Source: Peptococcaceae bacterium
Lineage (GTDB): Bacteria; Bacillota; Peptococcia; Peptococcales; Peptococcaceae
Direction: 5' to 3'
Assembly: GCA_017622155.1 (NCBI GenBank)
Contig: JAGARS010000094.1
Span: forward strand, 1 to 5,132
Length of the DNA: 5,132 nucleotides
In this document: piece by piece, positions 1-5,132 of the stretch
How positions within the stretch are numbered: the first letter of the stretch is position 1
Layout of the letters: each line of letters opens with the position of its first letter
Notes under the pieces: model-generated
What the model was told of the DNA's origin: nothing
The model's database searches: none
What the model saw: the letters and a program-made list of their open reading frames with translations, nothing else
Made by a program: the position numbers and the translations under genes

Positions 1-2
1 AG

Positions 3-149
3 CAGACAAAAGAAGTGCTTGATTTGGTGAATTATAAAGCGGTGATTTTAGCGGTAGCCATCTATATATTAATGAAGAAAGTAGAGAAGATTCATCCGAT
101 TGCTGTGATTGTCATTGCGGCGATTGTGATTGAATCCAACTGTTTTTAA
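3..149 (+). pseudogene. C-terminal fragment of a chromate transporter-like membrane protein, broken at a junction
   Basis: An open frame enters from the left window edge and reads 48 codons to a TAA at 147-149. Its start is outside the window. It encodes a charged loop, a hydrophobic helix, a basic stretch with a KIHPI motif (about 87-101) and a second hydrophobic run rich in Ile, Val and Ala (102-131). The pattern of helix, basic loop, His-Pro and final helix is how proteins of the chromate ion transporter (CHR/ChrA) family usually end. After about base 131 the frame gives five non-membrane residues (ESNCF) and then stops, and these bases are the antisense of conserved pheT codons. The natural end of the protein has therefore probably been replaced. 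The family call comes from a short stretch and is moderate. The orientation is convergent with pheT. Confidence 0.45.
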
Positions 150-1841
150 TAAGCCAGGTACAATACTGGTACGCATATGACCCTGTTCTTCAGATAATGG
201 ATTCATTACCGGAATACTGTTGCGACGAATATCGCCTTCCGGATAGTTCAGTTTGTCGTCATTGTTTTTGTTGATAAAGCTGTAGTTCATTACTTCATGT
301 AAATCCAATGCACACAGTTTATCTACCACTTTGTCACGGATTTTCTGTGCAGGTGTCAGCACGCCGCGAGTAGAAGCACCGTAAGGCAATGTCTGTGGAA
401 TGGCATCATAGCCATACACACGCGCTACTTCTTCAATCAGGTCTTCCGGAATAGAACAGTCCGGACGATACCCAGGCACTTCCACTACAATCGCTGTGCC
501 ATTGTCGCTGATGATATTGAAGTTGAGACTTGCCAGAATTTCTTTAATGCGTTCATCAGAAATATCTGTACCCAAGAGTGCATTTACTTTGCGCAGCTCT
601 AATTCGATAGTCACTGCTTCATGTTTGGTAGGATAGTTGTCAATTGCACCGCCAACTACTACACCGCCGCCTGTCAGCTGCATCAGCTGTGCTGCACGTT
701 CAGCTGCGGTCAGCACGGTATCCATATTGATACCTTTTTCAAAGCGAATAGAAGCTTCGGAGCGCAGCCCTAAACGTGTAGAAGTACGACGTACCGATGT
801 TGGCTGGAAGTAAGCAGATTCAATAAATACATCTACAGTATTGTCTGTTACTTCTGTATTTTCGCCACCCATAACACCGGCTACCGCTACAGCTCTGGCA
901 CCATCACAGATTAACAGCATATCATCCTGCAAAGTACGTTCCTGGCTGTCCAGTGTAGTAATCTTTTCATCCTGAGCTGCTGTACGCACATTGATTTTGT
1001 GGTCTGCCAGCTCATGATAGTCAAACGCATGCAGCGGCTGACCATATTCCATCATAACATAGTTGGTAACGTCAACAATGTTGTTGATTGGGCGCATACC
1101 TGCACACTGCAGACGATGCTGCAGCCAGAATGGAGATGGCTGTACTTTGATACCGCGAATCATTTTACCGGCATAACGATGACATTTATCCGGCGCATCG
1201 ATGGATACTTCCATCAAATCAGCAATATTATCATTGTCTGCTTCAAATGCAGGCTGAGGCAGACGCACTTCTTTGCCCAATAATGCACCGATTTCCTGGG
1301 CAATGTTCAGCACGCTCAGGCAGTCAGAACGGTTTGGCGTTAAGTCCAGCTCTAAAATATAATCATCCAGCCCTAAAATTTCAGTAATTGGTGTGCCAAG
1401 TACAGTATCTTCCGGCAGTACCAAAATACCGTCTTTCTGTTCCGGTGGAATCTGCTCCGGATCAATGCCCAGCTCTTTGGCAGAGCAAATCATACCGTTT
1501 GATTCAATACCGCGCAGTTTCGCGTTTTTGATTTTCACACCGCCCGGCAGCTCTGCACCAACGGTAGCGAAAGGAATTTTCTGCCCTGCTGCCACGTTCG
1601 GCGCACCGCATACTACCTGAATATTGTTTTCACCGTCGGTAGTTACATGGCATAAATTTAAATGTGTATCCGGCACAGGAGTTTTGTCCAGTACCAGCGC
1701 TGCGATAACACCGCTTACCCCTTTATTGGTAGGAATCACGTGTTCTACCGCTACACCGGCTCTTGTCATCACTTCGGCCAGTTTGTCTGCAGACAGATCA
1801 ATGTCTACATATTCTTTTAACCAGTTATAAGAAACCTGCAT
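69..1841 (-). CDS. pheT: Phenylalanyl-tRNA synthetase beta subunit, C-terminally truncated at a junction
   Basis: This is the beta subunit of the cytoplasmic alpha2-beta2 enzyme that charges tRNA-Phe. The beta chain binds tRNA and edits mischarged Tyr. The order of parts is standard: N-terminal MQVSYNWLKEYV, an OB-fold tRNA-binding domain at about 40-150 (VVCGAPNV, LPGGVKI, SNGMICSAKELG), the B3/B4 editing region at about 210-385 (RPINNIVDVTNYVM, GQPLHAFD, VMGG, RRTSTRLGLRSEAS), a B5 domain at about 405-475 (VPGYRPDC, EEVARVYGYD), and the beginning of the catalytic-like core from about 490 (NYSFI, NPLSEEQ, MRTSIVPGLL). The sequence is good until FNHNRRNDN (570-578). It then becomes unrelated and ends at residue 590, where about 800 residues are usual. 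The rest of the core and the FDX-ACB anticodon-binding domain are absent. AGGAGG (plus-strand 1850-1855) lies 8 bases before the ATG. The gene follows pheS after 30 bases in one operon. As read it should not give a working subunit. Confidence 0.95.
   Translation of the reverse strand: MQVSYNWLKEYVDIDLSADKLAEVMTRAGVAVEHVIPTNKGVSGVIAALVLDKTPVPDTHLNLCHVTTDGENNIQVVCGAPNVAAGQKIPFATVGAELPGGVKIKNAKLRGIESNGMICSAKELGIDPEQIPPEQKDGILVLPEDTVLGTPITEILGLDDYILELDLTPNRSDCLSVLNIAQEIGALLGKEVRLPQPAFEADNDNIADLMEVSIDAPDKCHRYAGKMIRGIKVQPSPFWLQHRLQCAGMRPINNIVDVTNYVMMEYGQPLHAFDYHELADHKINVRTAAQDEKITTLDSQERTLQDDMLLICDGARAVAVAGVMGGENTEVTDNTVDVFIESAYFQPTSVRRTSTRLGLRSEASIRFEKGINMDTVLTAAERAAQLMQLTGGGVVVGGAIDNYPTKHEAVTIELELRKVNALLGTDISDERIKEILASLNFNIISDNGTAIVVEVPGYRPDCSIPEDLIEEVARVYGYDAIPQTLPYGASTRGVLTPAQKIRDKVVDKLCALDLHEVMNYSFINKNNDDKLNYPEGDIRRNSIPVMNPLSEEQGHMRTSIVPGLLKTVGFNHNRRNDNHSNRMNLLYFLH
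105..134. other. Junction between pheT and the chromate transporter-like fragment
   Basis: In this short stretch the minus strand still reads as conserved PheT (codons for FNHNRRNDN, 134 down to 108). The plus strand, in the same codon phase, reads as the hydrophobic last helix of the transporter (VIVIAAIVI, 105-131). Left of it only the transporter makes sense, and right of it only PheT does. The exact breakpoint cannot be placed because the bases suit both genes, which is what a junction formed through a short shared sequence looks like. Whether it lies in the genome or only in the assembly cannot be decided from this sequence. Confidence 0.6.
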
Positions 1842-1871
1842 GTCTGTATCCTCCTAATTCGAACTGCTCAA

Positions 1872-2894
1872 TTAAAACTGTTTCAAGAAACGTAAGTCGT
1901 TTTCATACATCAAGCGCAAATCGTTGATACCGAATTTCAGCATCGCAATACGTTCTACCCCTAACCCAAATGCAAAACCGCTTACTTCTTCCGGATCATA
2001 ACCGCCGGCACGCAATACATTCGGATGTACCATACCTGCACCTAAAATTTCCAGCCAGCCTGTGTTGGAGCACATACGGCAGCCTTCCCCATGACACATG
2101 CAGCAGGAAATATCTACTTCTACGCTAGGCTCTGTAAATGGGAAATAACTTGGGCGCAGACGAATCTGTGTGTCTTTACCGAACATTTCCTGACAGAAGG
2201 ATAATAACAAACCATTCAAATCGCTCATGCGAATGTTTTTGTCTACCATCAGCCCTTCAATCTGGTGGAACATTGGAGAATGGGTAGCATCATCATCTTT
2301 ACGATATACTTTACCCGGGCAGATAACTTTGATTGGCAGTGCACCCTGTTTATCTTCCATAGTGTGTACCTGTACACCGGATGTCTGAGTACGCAGTACA
2401 ATTTCAGGATTGATATAATAGGTATCCTGCATATCACGTGCAGGGTGATCTTTTGGCAGATTCAATGCCTCAAAGTTATAATAATCGCTTTCAATTTCAG
2501 GGCCTTCTGCTACTTCGAAGCCTAAACCCATGAAAATCTGTTTTGCTTCTTCAATTACCATAGTTACCGGATGTTTGGTACCATGATTCAGCGCACGCCC
2601 CGGCAGTGTCACGTCGATGGTTTCACTTGCCAGTTTGGCCTGCTGTGCTGCCAATTTCAGCTCTGCCATTTTGGTATCCAGCAGTTTATTGATTTCATCG
2701 CGCACTTCATTGGCCAGCTGCCCCATGAGAGGACGCTCTTCATCGCTTAATTTGCCCATTCCTTTCAGAATGGTGGTCAGTTCCCCTTTTTTACCCAGGA
2801 AACGCACTCTCTGTTCGTTGAGGTATTCCATGCTGGCAGCTTCTTCTAATGCCTGCACAGCAGCCTCTTTGATTTTTTTCAGTTCGTCACGCAC
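1872..2894 (-). CDS. pheS: Phenylalanyl-tRNA synthetase alpha subunit
   Basis: This is the catalytic subunit of phenylalanyl-tRNA synthetase, a class II enzyme that activates Phe with ATP and attaches it to tRNA-Phe. The GTG start gives 340 residues, the usual family length. Residues 1-90 are a charged helical N-terminal arm. The catalytic domain follows with [11 protein letters not shown] (125-135), LRTQTSGVQ (167-175), motif 2 as [18 protein letters not shown] (197-214), and motif 3 as [13 protein letters not shown] (307-319), ending in LRFLKQF. Cysteines 264, 265, 267, 272 and 275 form a CxxC-x4-CxxC cluster of the kind found in many Firmicutes PheS proteins. The start was chosen because AAGGAGGT lies 8 bases upstream. 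A longer frame to 2939 would run back through the terminator hairpin, and its extra residues are unlike PheS. Regulation is by the T-box leader, and pheT follows 30 bases downstream. Confidence 0.97.
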   Translation of the reverse strand: MRDELKKIKEAAVQALEEAASMEYLNEQRVRFLGKKGELTTILKGMGKLSDEERPLMGQLANEVRDEINKLLDTKMAELKLAAQQAKLASETIDVTLPGRALNHGTKHPVTMVIEEAKQIFMGLGFEVAEGPEIESDYYNFEALNLPKDHPARDMQDTYYINPEIVLRTQTSGVQVHTMEDKQGALPIKVICPGKVYRKDDDATHSPMFHQIEGLMVDKNIRMSDLNGLLLSFCQEMFGKDTQIRLRPSYFPFTEPSVEVDISCCMCHGEGCRMCSNTGWLEILGAGMVHPNVLRAGGYDPEEVSGFAFGLGVERIAMLKFGINDLRLMYENDLRFLKQF

Positions 2895-2901
2895 AATAGT
2901 A

Positions 2902-2909
2902 ACCTCCTT
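2902..2909 (-). promoter_or_regulatory. Ribosome binding site of pheS
   Basis: AAGGAGGT on the minus strand is a near-perfect anti-Shine-Dalgarno match. GGAGG ends 8 bases before the GTG at 2892-2894. It fixes the GTG as the start and excludes the longer in-frame reading that begins inside the terminator. It lies directly behind the terminator U-tract, so it is transcribed only when the T-box lets polymerase through. Confidence 0.9.
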
Positions 2910-2910
2910 A

Positions 2911-2954
2911 AAAATAAAAAAACAAAAGACCTCCGTCACAAAGGGACGAAGGTC
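2911..2954 (-). terminator. Intrinsic terminator of the pheST T-box leader
   Basis: In the RNA, GACCUUCGUC (2954-2945) pairs with GACGGAGGUC (2937-2928), ten base pairs including one U-G wobble, around a loop of seven bases. A U-rich tract interrupted by one G and one A follows (2927-2911). The 5' arm and loop carry CGUCCCU, which can instead pair with the T-box sequence upstream to make the antiterminator. This is the classic conditional terminator: it forms when tRNA-Phe is charged and is prevented when uncharged tRNA-Phe binds. Confidence 0.93.
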
Positions 2955-2960
2955 TGATTT

Positions 2961-2974
2961 CGCGGTACCACCCT
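2961..2974 (-). promoter_or_regulatory. T-box sequence (antiterminator half)
   Basis: The RNA reads AGGGUGGUACCGCG, matching the conserved T-box consensus AGGGUGGNACCGCG. UGGU is the bulge that pairs with the free 3' ACCA end of the uncharged tRNA. The variable base is U, which fits the A73 discriminator of tRNA-Phe. AGGG and GCG can pair with CCCU and CGU in the terminator 5' arm and loop region (2950-2941) to form the antiterminator. Confidence 0.95.
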
Positions 2975-2980
2975 AATTCA

Positions 2981-3002
2981 CCATGACAATTCTGCATCAT
3001 GG
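2981..3002 (-). promoter_or_regulatory. Stem III hairpin of the T-box leader
   Basis: CCAUGA and UCAUGG form a six-base-pair stem around a ten-base loop, ending a few bases before the T-box sequence. This is the position of Stem III in T-box leaders. It was found by eye. Confidence 0.65.
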
Positions 3003-3107
3003 CAATCTCAATATCGTTAACGCCGACATACGTTTCGCTTACACATGACATACAATTTGCATACAAAAACAATATTGTACAGCACTTCAGCAGAAAAGCT
3101 CCGAGGC

Positions 3108-3110
3108 GAA
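3108..3110 (-). promoter_or_regulatory. T-box specifier codon UUC (Phe)
   Basis: UUC sits on the 3' side of the internal loop of Stem I, in the segment GUUCG between the helices ACGG/CCGU and CCUC/GAGG. This is the expected place for the codon that pairs with the tRNA anticodon, and UUC encodes Phe, matching the downstream genes. The opposite side of the loop is only AG in this pairing, shorter than the usual AGUA-type element, so the exact loop boundaries may differ. Confidence 0.75.
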
Positions 3111-3252
3111 CCCGTTCATGTTTACATTCCGAAGCTTGCAGCAAATGCCCCGGTCTCTGAAAATGCTTATAGATGACGGCTCCTCATCAACACAAAATGA
3201 TATATTTTTTTAAACATGAAACAAGCAAAAGTCTCTCATTTCATTTCCAAAT

Positions 3253-3281
3253 ATTATAACAAAGAGCAGCTTAGATTGCAA
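3253..3281 (-). promoter_or_regulatory. Sigma-A-type promoter of pheST
   Basis: On the minus strand, TTGCAA (-35, 3281-3276, four of six consensus bases) is followed after exactly 17 bases by a perfect TATAAT (-10, 3258-3253). Transcription would begin near 3246, just upstream of T-box Stem I. The -35 begins 5 bases after the stop codon of the carbonic anhydrase, so the promoter fills almost the whole gap. A weaker alternative, TTGCTT with TATATC further downstream (about 3226 to 3198), would also lie before Stem I. Confidence 0.75.
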
Positions 3282-3286
3282 GAAAA

Positions 3287-3868
3287 TTATTTTTCTTTTG
3301 TCACCGGAATCACACAAACTTCTTCCAGCCGGTCTATACGCCCGGTAGCAGGATCCATCAAAAAGCCTTCTACCACCACATCATTCGGTATCAGCGGATG
3401 GGTACGCACCAGTTCCACACTTTTCTGCACCGATTCCTGCACACAAGAAAACCCGGTCAGCCATTCCTGTACATTAAAGCCGCAATAATCAATAAAAGCA
3501 ATATCCTGCTCACTGATGCCACGCTGTTTCATATGATGTAACATCAATTCTCCATCCATATGCTGCACACCGCAGTCATAGTGCCCAACAATCATCACTT
3601 CATTGACACCCAGCTCATAAATAGCAATCAATAAACTGCGCATAACACTATCGAATGGTGACATTATCACACCGCCGGCATTTTTGATCAGCTTGACATC
3701 ACCGTTTTTAATCCCCAGTGCCGCCGGCAGCAGTTCTGTCAGGCGTGTATCCATACAAGATACAACAGCTATATTGCGGTCCGGATATTTACTTGTTCTA
3801 TATTTTTCATACTGTCTGTTACTGACAAATTCTTTATTGTACTCCAAAAACGCATCCATTGTACGCAT
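3287..3868 (-). CDS. Beta-class carbonic anhydrase
   Basis: This zinc enzyme interconverts CO2 and bicarbonate in the cytoplasm. Counted from the chosen start, the product has 193 residues. Cys38-Met-Asp40-Thr-Arg42 is the CxDxR motif (zinc ligand and catalytic Asp-Arg pair), and His96-Tyr-Asp-Cys99 is the HxxC motif with the other two zinc ligands. KNAGG (62-66) and the helix MRSLLIAIYELGVNEVMIVGHYDCG (76-100, written here in two halves: MRSLLIAIYELG and VNEVMIVGHYDCG) are typical of the family. The length suits the compact bacterial forms. No signal peptide is seen. The start at 3868 was preferred because AAAGGA (3885-3880) lies 11 bases upstream; an in-frame ATG at 3895 has no such site, and one at 3859 is also possible. 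The gene follows the COG0523-like gene by about 45 bases with no terminator, so the two are probably co-transcribed. The next gene downstream has its own promoter. Confidence 0.93.
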   Translation of the reverse strand: MRTMDAFLEYNKEFVSNRQYEKYRTSKYPDRNIAVVSCMDTRLTELLPAALGIKNGDVKLIKNAGGVIMSPFDSVMRSLLIAIYELGVNEVMIVGHYDCGVQHMDGELMLHHMKQRGISEQDIAFIDYCGFNVQEWLTGFSCVQESVQKSVELVRTHPLIPNDVVVEGFLMDPATGRIDRLEEVCVIPVTKEK

Positions 3869-3913
3869 ATATACCGCCATCCTTTCATGCATCATTCATA
3901 CACGCAAATTTCG

Positions 3914-4855
3914 TTACCGAATGTCAATCATCACTTTTGCAGGAGCCTCTGCCGGCTCAGCAGACACACCATACAATACAGGGCCTTCACCCTCGTATTC
4001 AAACCAGTACTCTTCTTTCATCACAGCAGTCATGGTCACCCATTGGCCTTCTGCAAGCGGTGCACCGTCCCATTTGCACGGGAACCCCAAGAATGCCACA
4101 TCATCTTCACAGCACACCATAGCTACACGACCCGGAATCAGCCAGCCTTCCGGAAAATCTTCCTGATGCATCACCATTGCCAGAAACTGCACTGTTTTGC
4201 CATGATAGCGATCCATACGTTCCATAGCATCCATATACCAGATGGCATAGGTATCTTCATCCAATACAATGATATCGCTTTCCAAATCGTATGGCAGTTC
4301 CTCTTCGCCAAGCTCCATCTCACCATAGGCATTTTCAAATACAATATCTGCAAAACTGTTGATTGCACGCACACTGCGGCGGAAACTCTGCAGCTCATCC
4401 AGCGCAATGTTGTCACAGCGATTGAACACCACCACATCGGCATTACGCACCATTTCTGCAATGCGGGATTTCATATTGGCATAATACATAGCAAAGGTAG
4501 TGGCATCGATTAAAGTAATCTGCTCTTCCATGGCCCAATCCTGGGGTAGCAGAATATCCTTCGGATTCCACATGCCGTTGTACTCAATAATAATTCGTTC
4601 CGGATTGTGTTTTGCCGCCAATGCAGACAGATTTTTCAGCGTAAAAGCACTTTCGCCATCCAGCAGTTCCAATACTGCATTGCCGCCCTCTAAAGCTTCC
4701 GGCTCATATTCTTTTTCGCCTTCTTCACAGGCAATAATCAATGTCAGTTCATCGATTTTAAAATAATCTTCCTCAATGGTAAAGTTGATAAACTCGGTCT
4801 TGCCGCTTTCTAAAAATCCATTGATAAAATACACAGGAATCATATCGTTTTCCAT
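3914..4855 (-). CDS. Divergent COG0523/CobW-type GTPase with a DUF1980-like C-terminal domain
   Basis: The protein has 313 residues. Its N-terminal G3E-type P-loop GTPase half shows IPVYFINGFLESGKTEF with Walker A GFLESGKT (13-20), IIIEYNGMWNP (88-98, the position of the usual E-x-x-G segment of the family), and VVFNRCDN (142-149, the NKxD base-recognition motif as NRCD). The metal-binding CxCC motif of classic COG0523 proteins is not present; in its region stands a single Cys in an acidic run, ACEEGEKEYE (42-51). The C-terminal part, about 240-305, reads GRVAMVCCEDD, GFPCKWD and GQWVTMTAV. I recognise this as similar to the C-terminal domain of DUF1980/TIGR03943 (YcgQ-like) proteins; that match is from memory. 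The ATG at 4855 has AGGTGA 5 bases upstream; a GTG at 4864 has no such site. The gene lies 28 bases after another COG0523 gene and before carbonic anhydrase, suggesting metal handling. Its substrate is unknown. Confidence 0.85.
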   Translation of the reverse strand: MENDMIPVYFINGFLESGKTEFINFTIEEDYFKIDELTLIIACEEGEKEYEPEALEGGNAVLELLDGESAFTLKNLSALAAKHNPERIIIEYNGMWNPKDILLPQDWAMEEQITLIDATTFAMYYANMKSRIAEMVRNADVVVFNRCDNIALDELQSFRRSVRAINSFADIVFENAYGEMELGEEELPYDLESDIIVLDEDTYAIWYMDAMERMDRYHGKTVQFLAMVMHQEDFPEGWLIPGRVAMVCCEDDVAFLGFPCKWDGAPLAEGQWVTMTAVMKEEYWFEYEGEGPVLYGVSAEPAEAPAKVMIDIR

Positions 4856-4860
4856 ATCGT

Positions 4861-4866
4861 TCACCT
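4861..4866 (-). promoter_or_regulatory. Ribosome binding site of the second COG0523-type gene
   Basis: AGGTGA lies 5 bases before the ATG at 4853-4855 and decides the start in favour of it over the in-frame GTG at 4862-4864, which overlaps this site. Confidence 0.7.
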
Positions 4867-4883
4867 CATTTTATGCATATAGC

Positions 4884-5132
4884 TTAGGCAAACAGTCGGG
4901 TCAGAGCATCCTGATTGAGCCCCGCACCAATCACACACAGCTTGCCGGTCACCATAGCAGCTCCGGTACGCACCTGTGCTTCACCCGGCACATAATCAAA
5001 ATATACCCATGTGCCATTGCCGCCATCTACCATCCCTTTTGCGCGGAGCACTGTACCATATACATCGTCTTTATCCAGTTCTGCCAAAATGGATTGGATT
5101 TTTTCAGCACTGTACACGGCAGGTGTTTCCAT
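4884..5132 (-). CDS. COG0523/CobW-type GTPase, C-terminal part only (cut by window edge)
   Basis: Eighty-two residues are visible. They match the C-terminal CobW_C domain: YSAEKIQSILAEL, DVYGTVLRAKGMV, WVYFDYVPGE, and GKLCVIGAGLN followed by LTRLFA at the end. VLRAKG, the W-x-x-FDYVPG stretch and the LCVIG strand are the recognisable points of that domain. The Met at the very edge is most likely an internal residue, since a CobW_C domain is normally preceded by the GTPase domain, so the gene should continue beyond 5132. The Walker A and CxCC motifs, which would show whether it is a canonical metal-binding member, are not in view. The stop is 28 bases before the next COG0523-type gene, so the two are probably one transcript and are a tandem pair with different C-terminal domains. 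Confidence 0.85.
   Translation of the reverse strand: METPAVYSAEKIQSILAELDKDDVYGTVLRAKGMVDGGNGTWVYFDYVPGEAQVRTGAAMVTGKLCVIGAGLNQDALTRLFA

Larger units (their letters stand above)
2911..3246 (-). ncRNA. Phenylalanine-specific T-box riboswitch leader of pheST
   Basis: This is an untranslated leader that measures charging of tRNA-Phe and permits transcription of pheST when uncharged tRNA accumulates. Stem I can be folded by eye. GAGG (3185-3182) pairs with CCUC (3106-3103). CCGUCAU (3179-3173) pairs with AUGAACGG (3119-3112) with one bulged A. GCAUU pairs with AAUGU around an AGAGA bulge. CCGGGGC (3153-3147) pairs with GCUUCGG (3135-3129), closing a loop that contains GCUG, the GNUG element (3142-3139). 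The specifier UUC lies in the internal loop at 3110-3108. A Stem III hairpin stands at 3002-2981, followed by the T-box and terminator. The 5' end is estimated from the promoter at 3253-3281. The Stem II region between about 3085 and 3005 was not resolved. Small open frames here are chance. Confidence 0.92.

Noticed and set aside
999..1830. Plus-strand open frames opposite pheT
   Set aside because: They are antisense to conserved PheT domains and show no protein-like features.
2895..2939. A 15-residue N-terminal extension of PheS
   Set aside because: It would start inside the terminator hairpin and be translated through the U-tract and the ribosome binding site. The GTG at 2894 has a perfect site and gives the family length.
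2908..3144. A 78-residue minus-strand open frame upstream of pheS
   Set aside because: It lies within the T-box leader, crosses the T-box and terminator, and has no ribosome binding site or recognisable protein features.
3280..3297. Inverted repeat AAGAAAA / TTTTCTT after carbonic anhydrase as a terminator
   Set aside because: It is entirely A and T apart from one G-C pair, it overlaps the stop codon and the -35 of the pheST promoter, and it is unlikely to be a stable terminator.
3684..4513. Several long plus-strand open frames opposite carbonic anhydrase and the COG0523-type gene
   Set aside because: They are antisense shadows of well-supported genes, with no ribosome binding sites and His- and Ser-rich translations typical of reverse-strand noise.
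1..5132. CRISPR array, insertion sequence, tRNA or rRNA gene
   Set aside because: No regularly spaced repeats, transposase motifs, terminal inverted repeats or tRNA-like folds were seen. The junction near 105-134 shows no IS end or target duplication.

Overview
The window looks like a piece of a Bacillota (Firmicutes) genome of moderate GC. The evidence is a tRNA-sensing T-box leader ahead of pheST, strong AGGAGG-type ribosome binding sites, and Firmicutes-style PheS and PheT sequences. The class Negativicutes is my impression only and I hold it weakly. Apart from a short fragment at the left edge, every recognisable gene is on the minus strand, so transcription runs from right to left.

Right part (5132 to 3287, minus): an apparent operon of three genes. 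First comes the C-terminal end of a COG0523/CobW-type GTPase, cut by the window edge. Next is a second, divergent COG0523-type GTPase whose C-terminus looks like the C-terminal domain of DUF1980/TIGR03943 (YcgQ-like) proteins. Last is a beta-class carbonic anhydrase with its CxDxR and HxxC zinc ligands intact. The gaps are 28 and about 45 bases, with no visible terminator. COG0523 proteins are metal-handling GTPases and beta-carbonic anhydrase is a zinc enzyme, so a metal delivery or zinc homeostasis module is a reasonable inference. The operon promoter, where a Zur box would be sought, lies outside the window.

Middle (3281 to 2911, minus): a sigma-A-type promoter directly behind the carbonic anhydrase stop codon, then a leader of about 335 bases with the parts of a phenylalanine T-box riboswitch. 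These are a Stem I with a UUC specifier and GNUG loop, a Stem III hairpin, the canonical T-box sequence with its UGGU acceptor-end pairing bulge, and an intrinsic terminator.

Left part (2894 to 69, minus): pheS (340 residues, GTG start, complete) and pheT, encoding the two subunits of phenylalanyl-tRNA synthetase. PheT is normal until about residue 578 and then breaks into unrelated sequence. It lacks the rest of the catalytic-like core and the C-terminal anticodon-binding domain.

At the left edge, the plus strand from base 3 reads as the C-terminal end of a membrane protein resembling chromate transporters (ChrA). It runs into pheT antisense sequence at the same place where PheT breaks. The stretch at about 108 to 132 fits both proteins. 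This is either a misassembly through a short shared sequence or a real rearrangement that cut an essential gene, and I favour misassembly.
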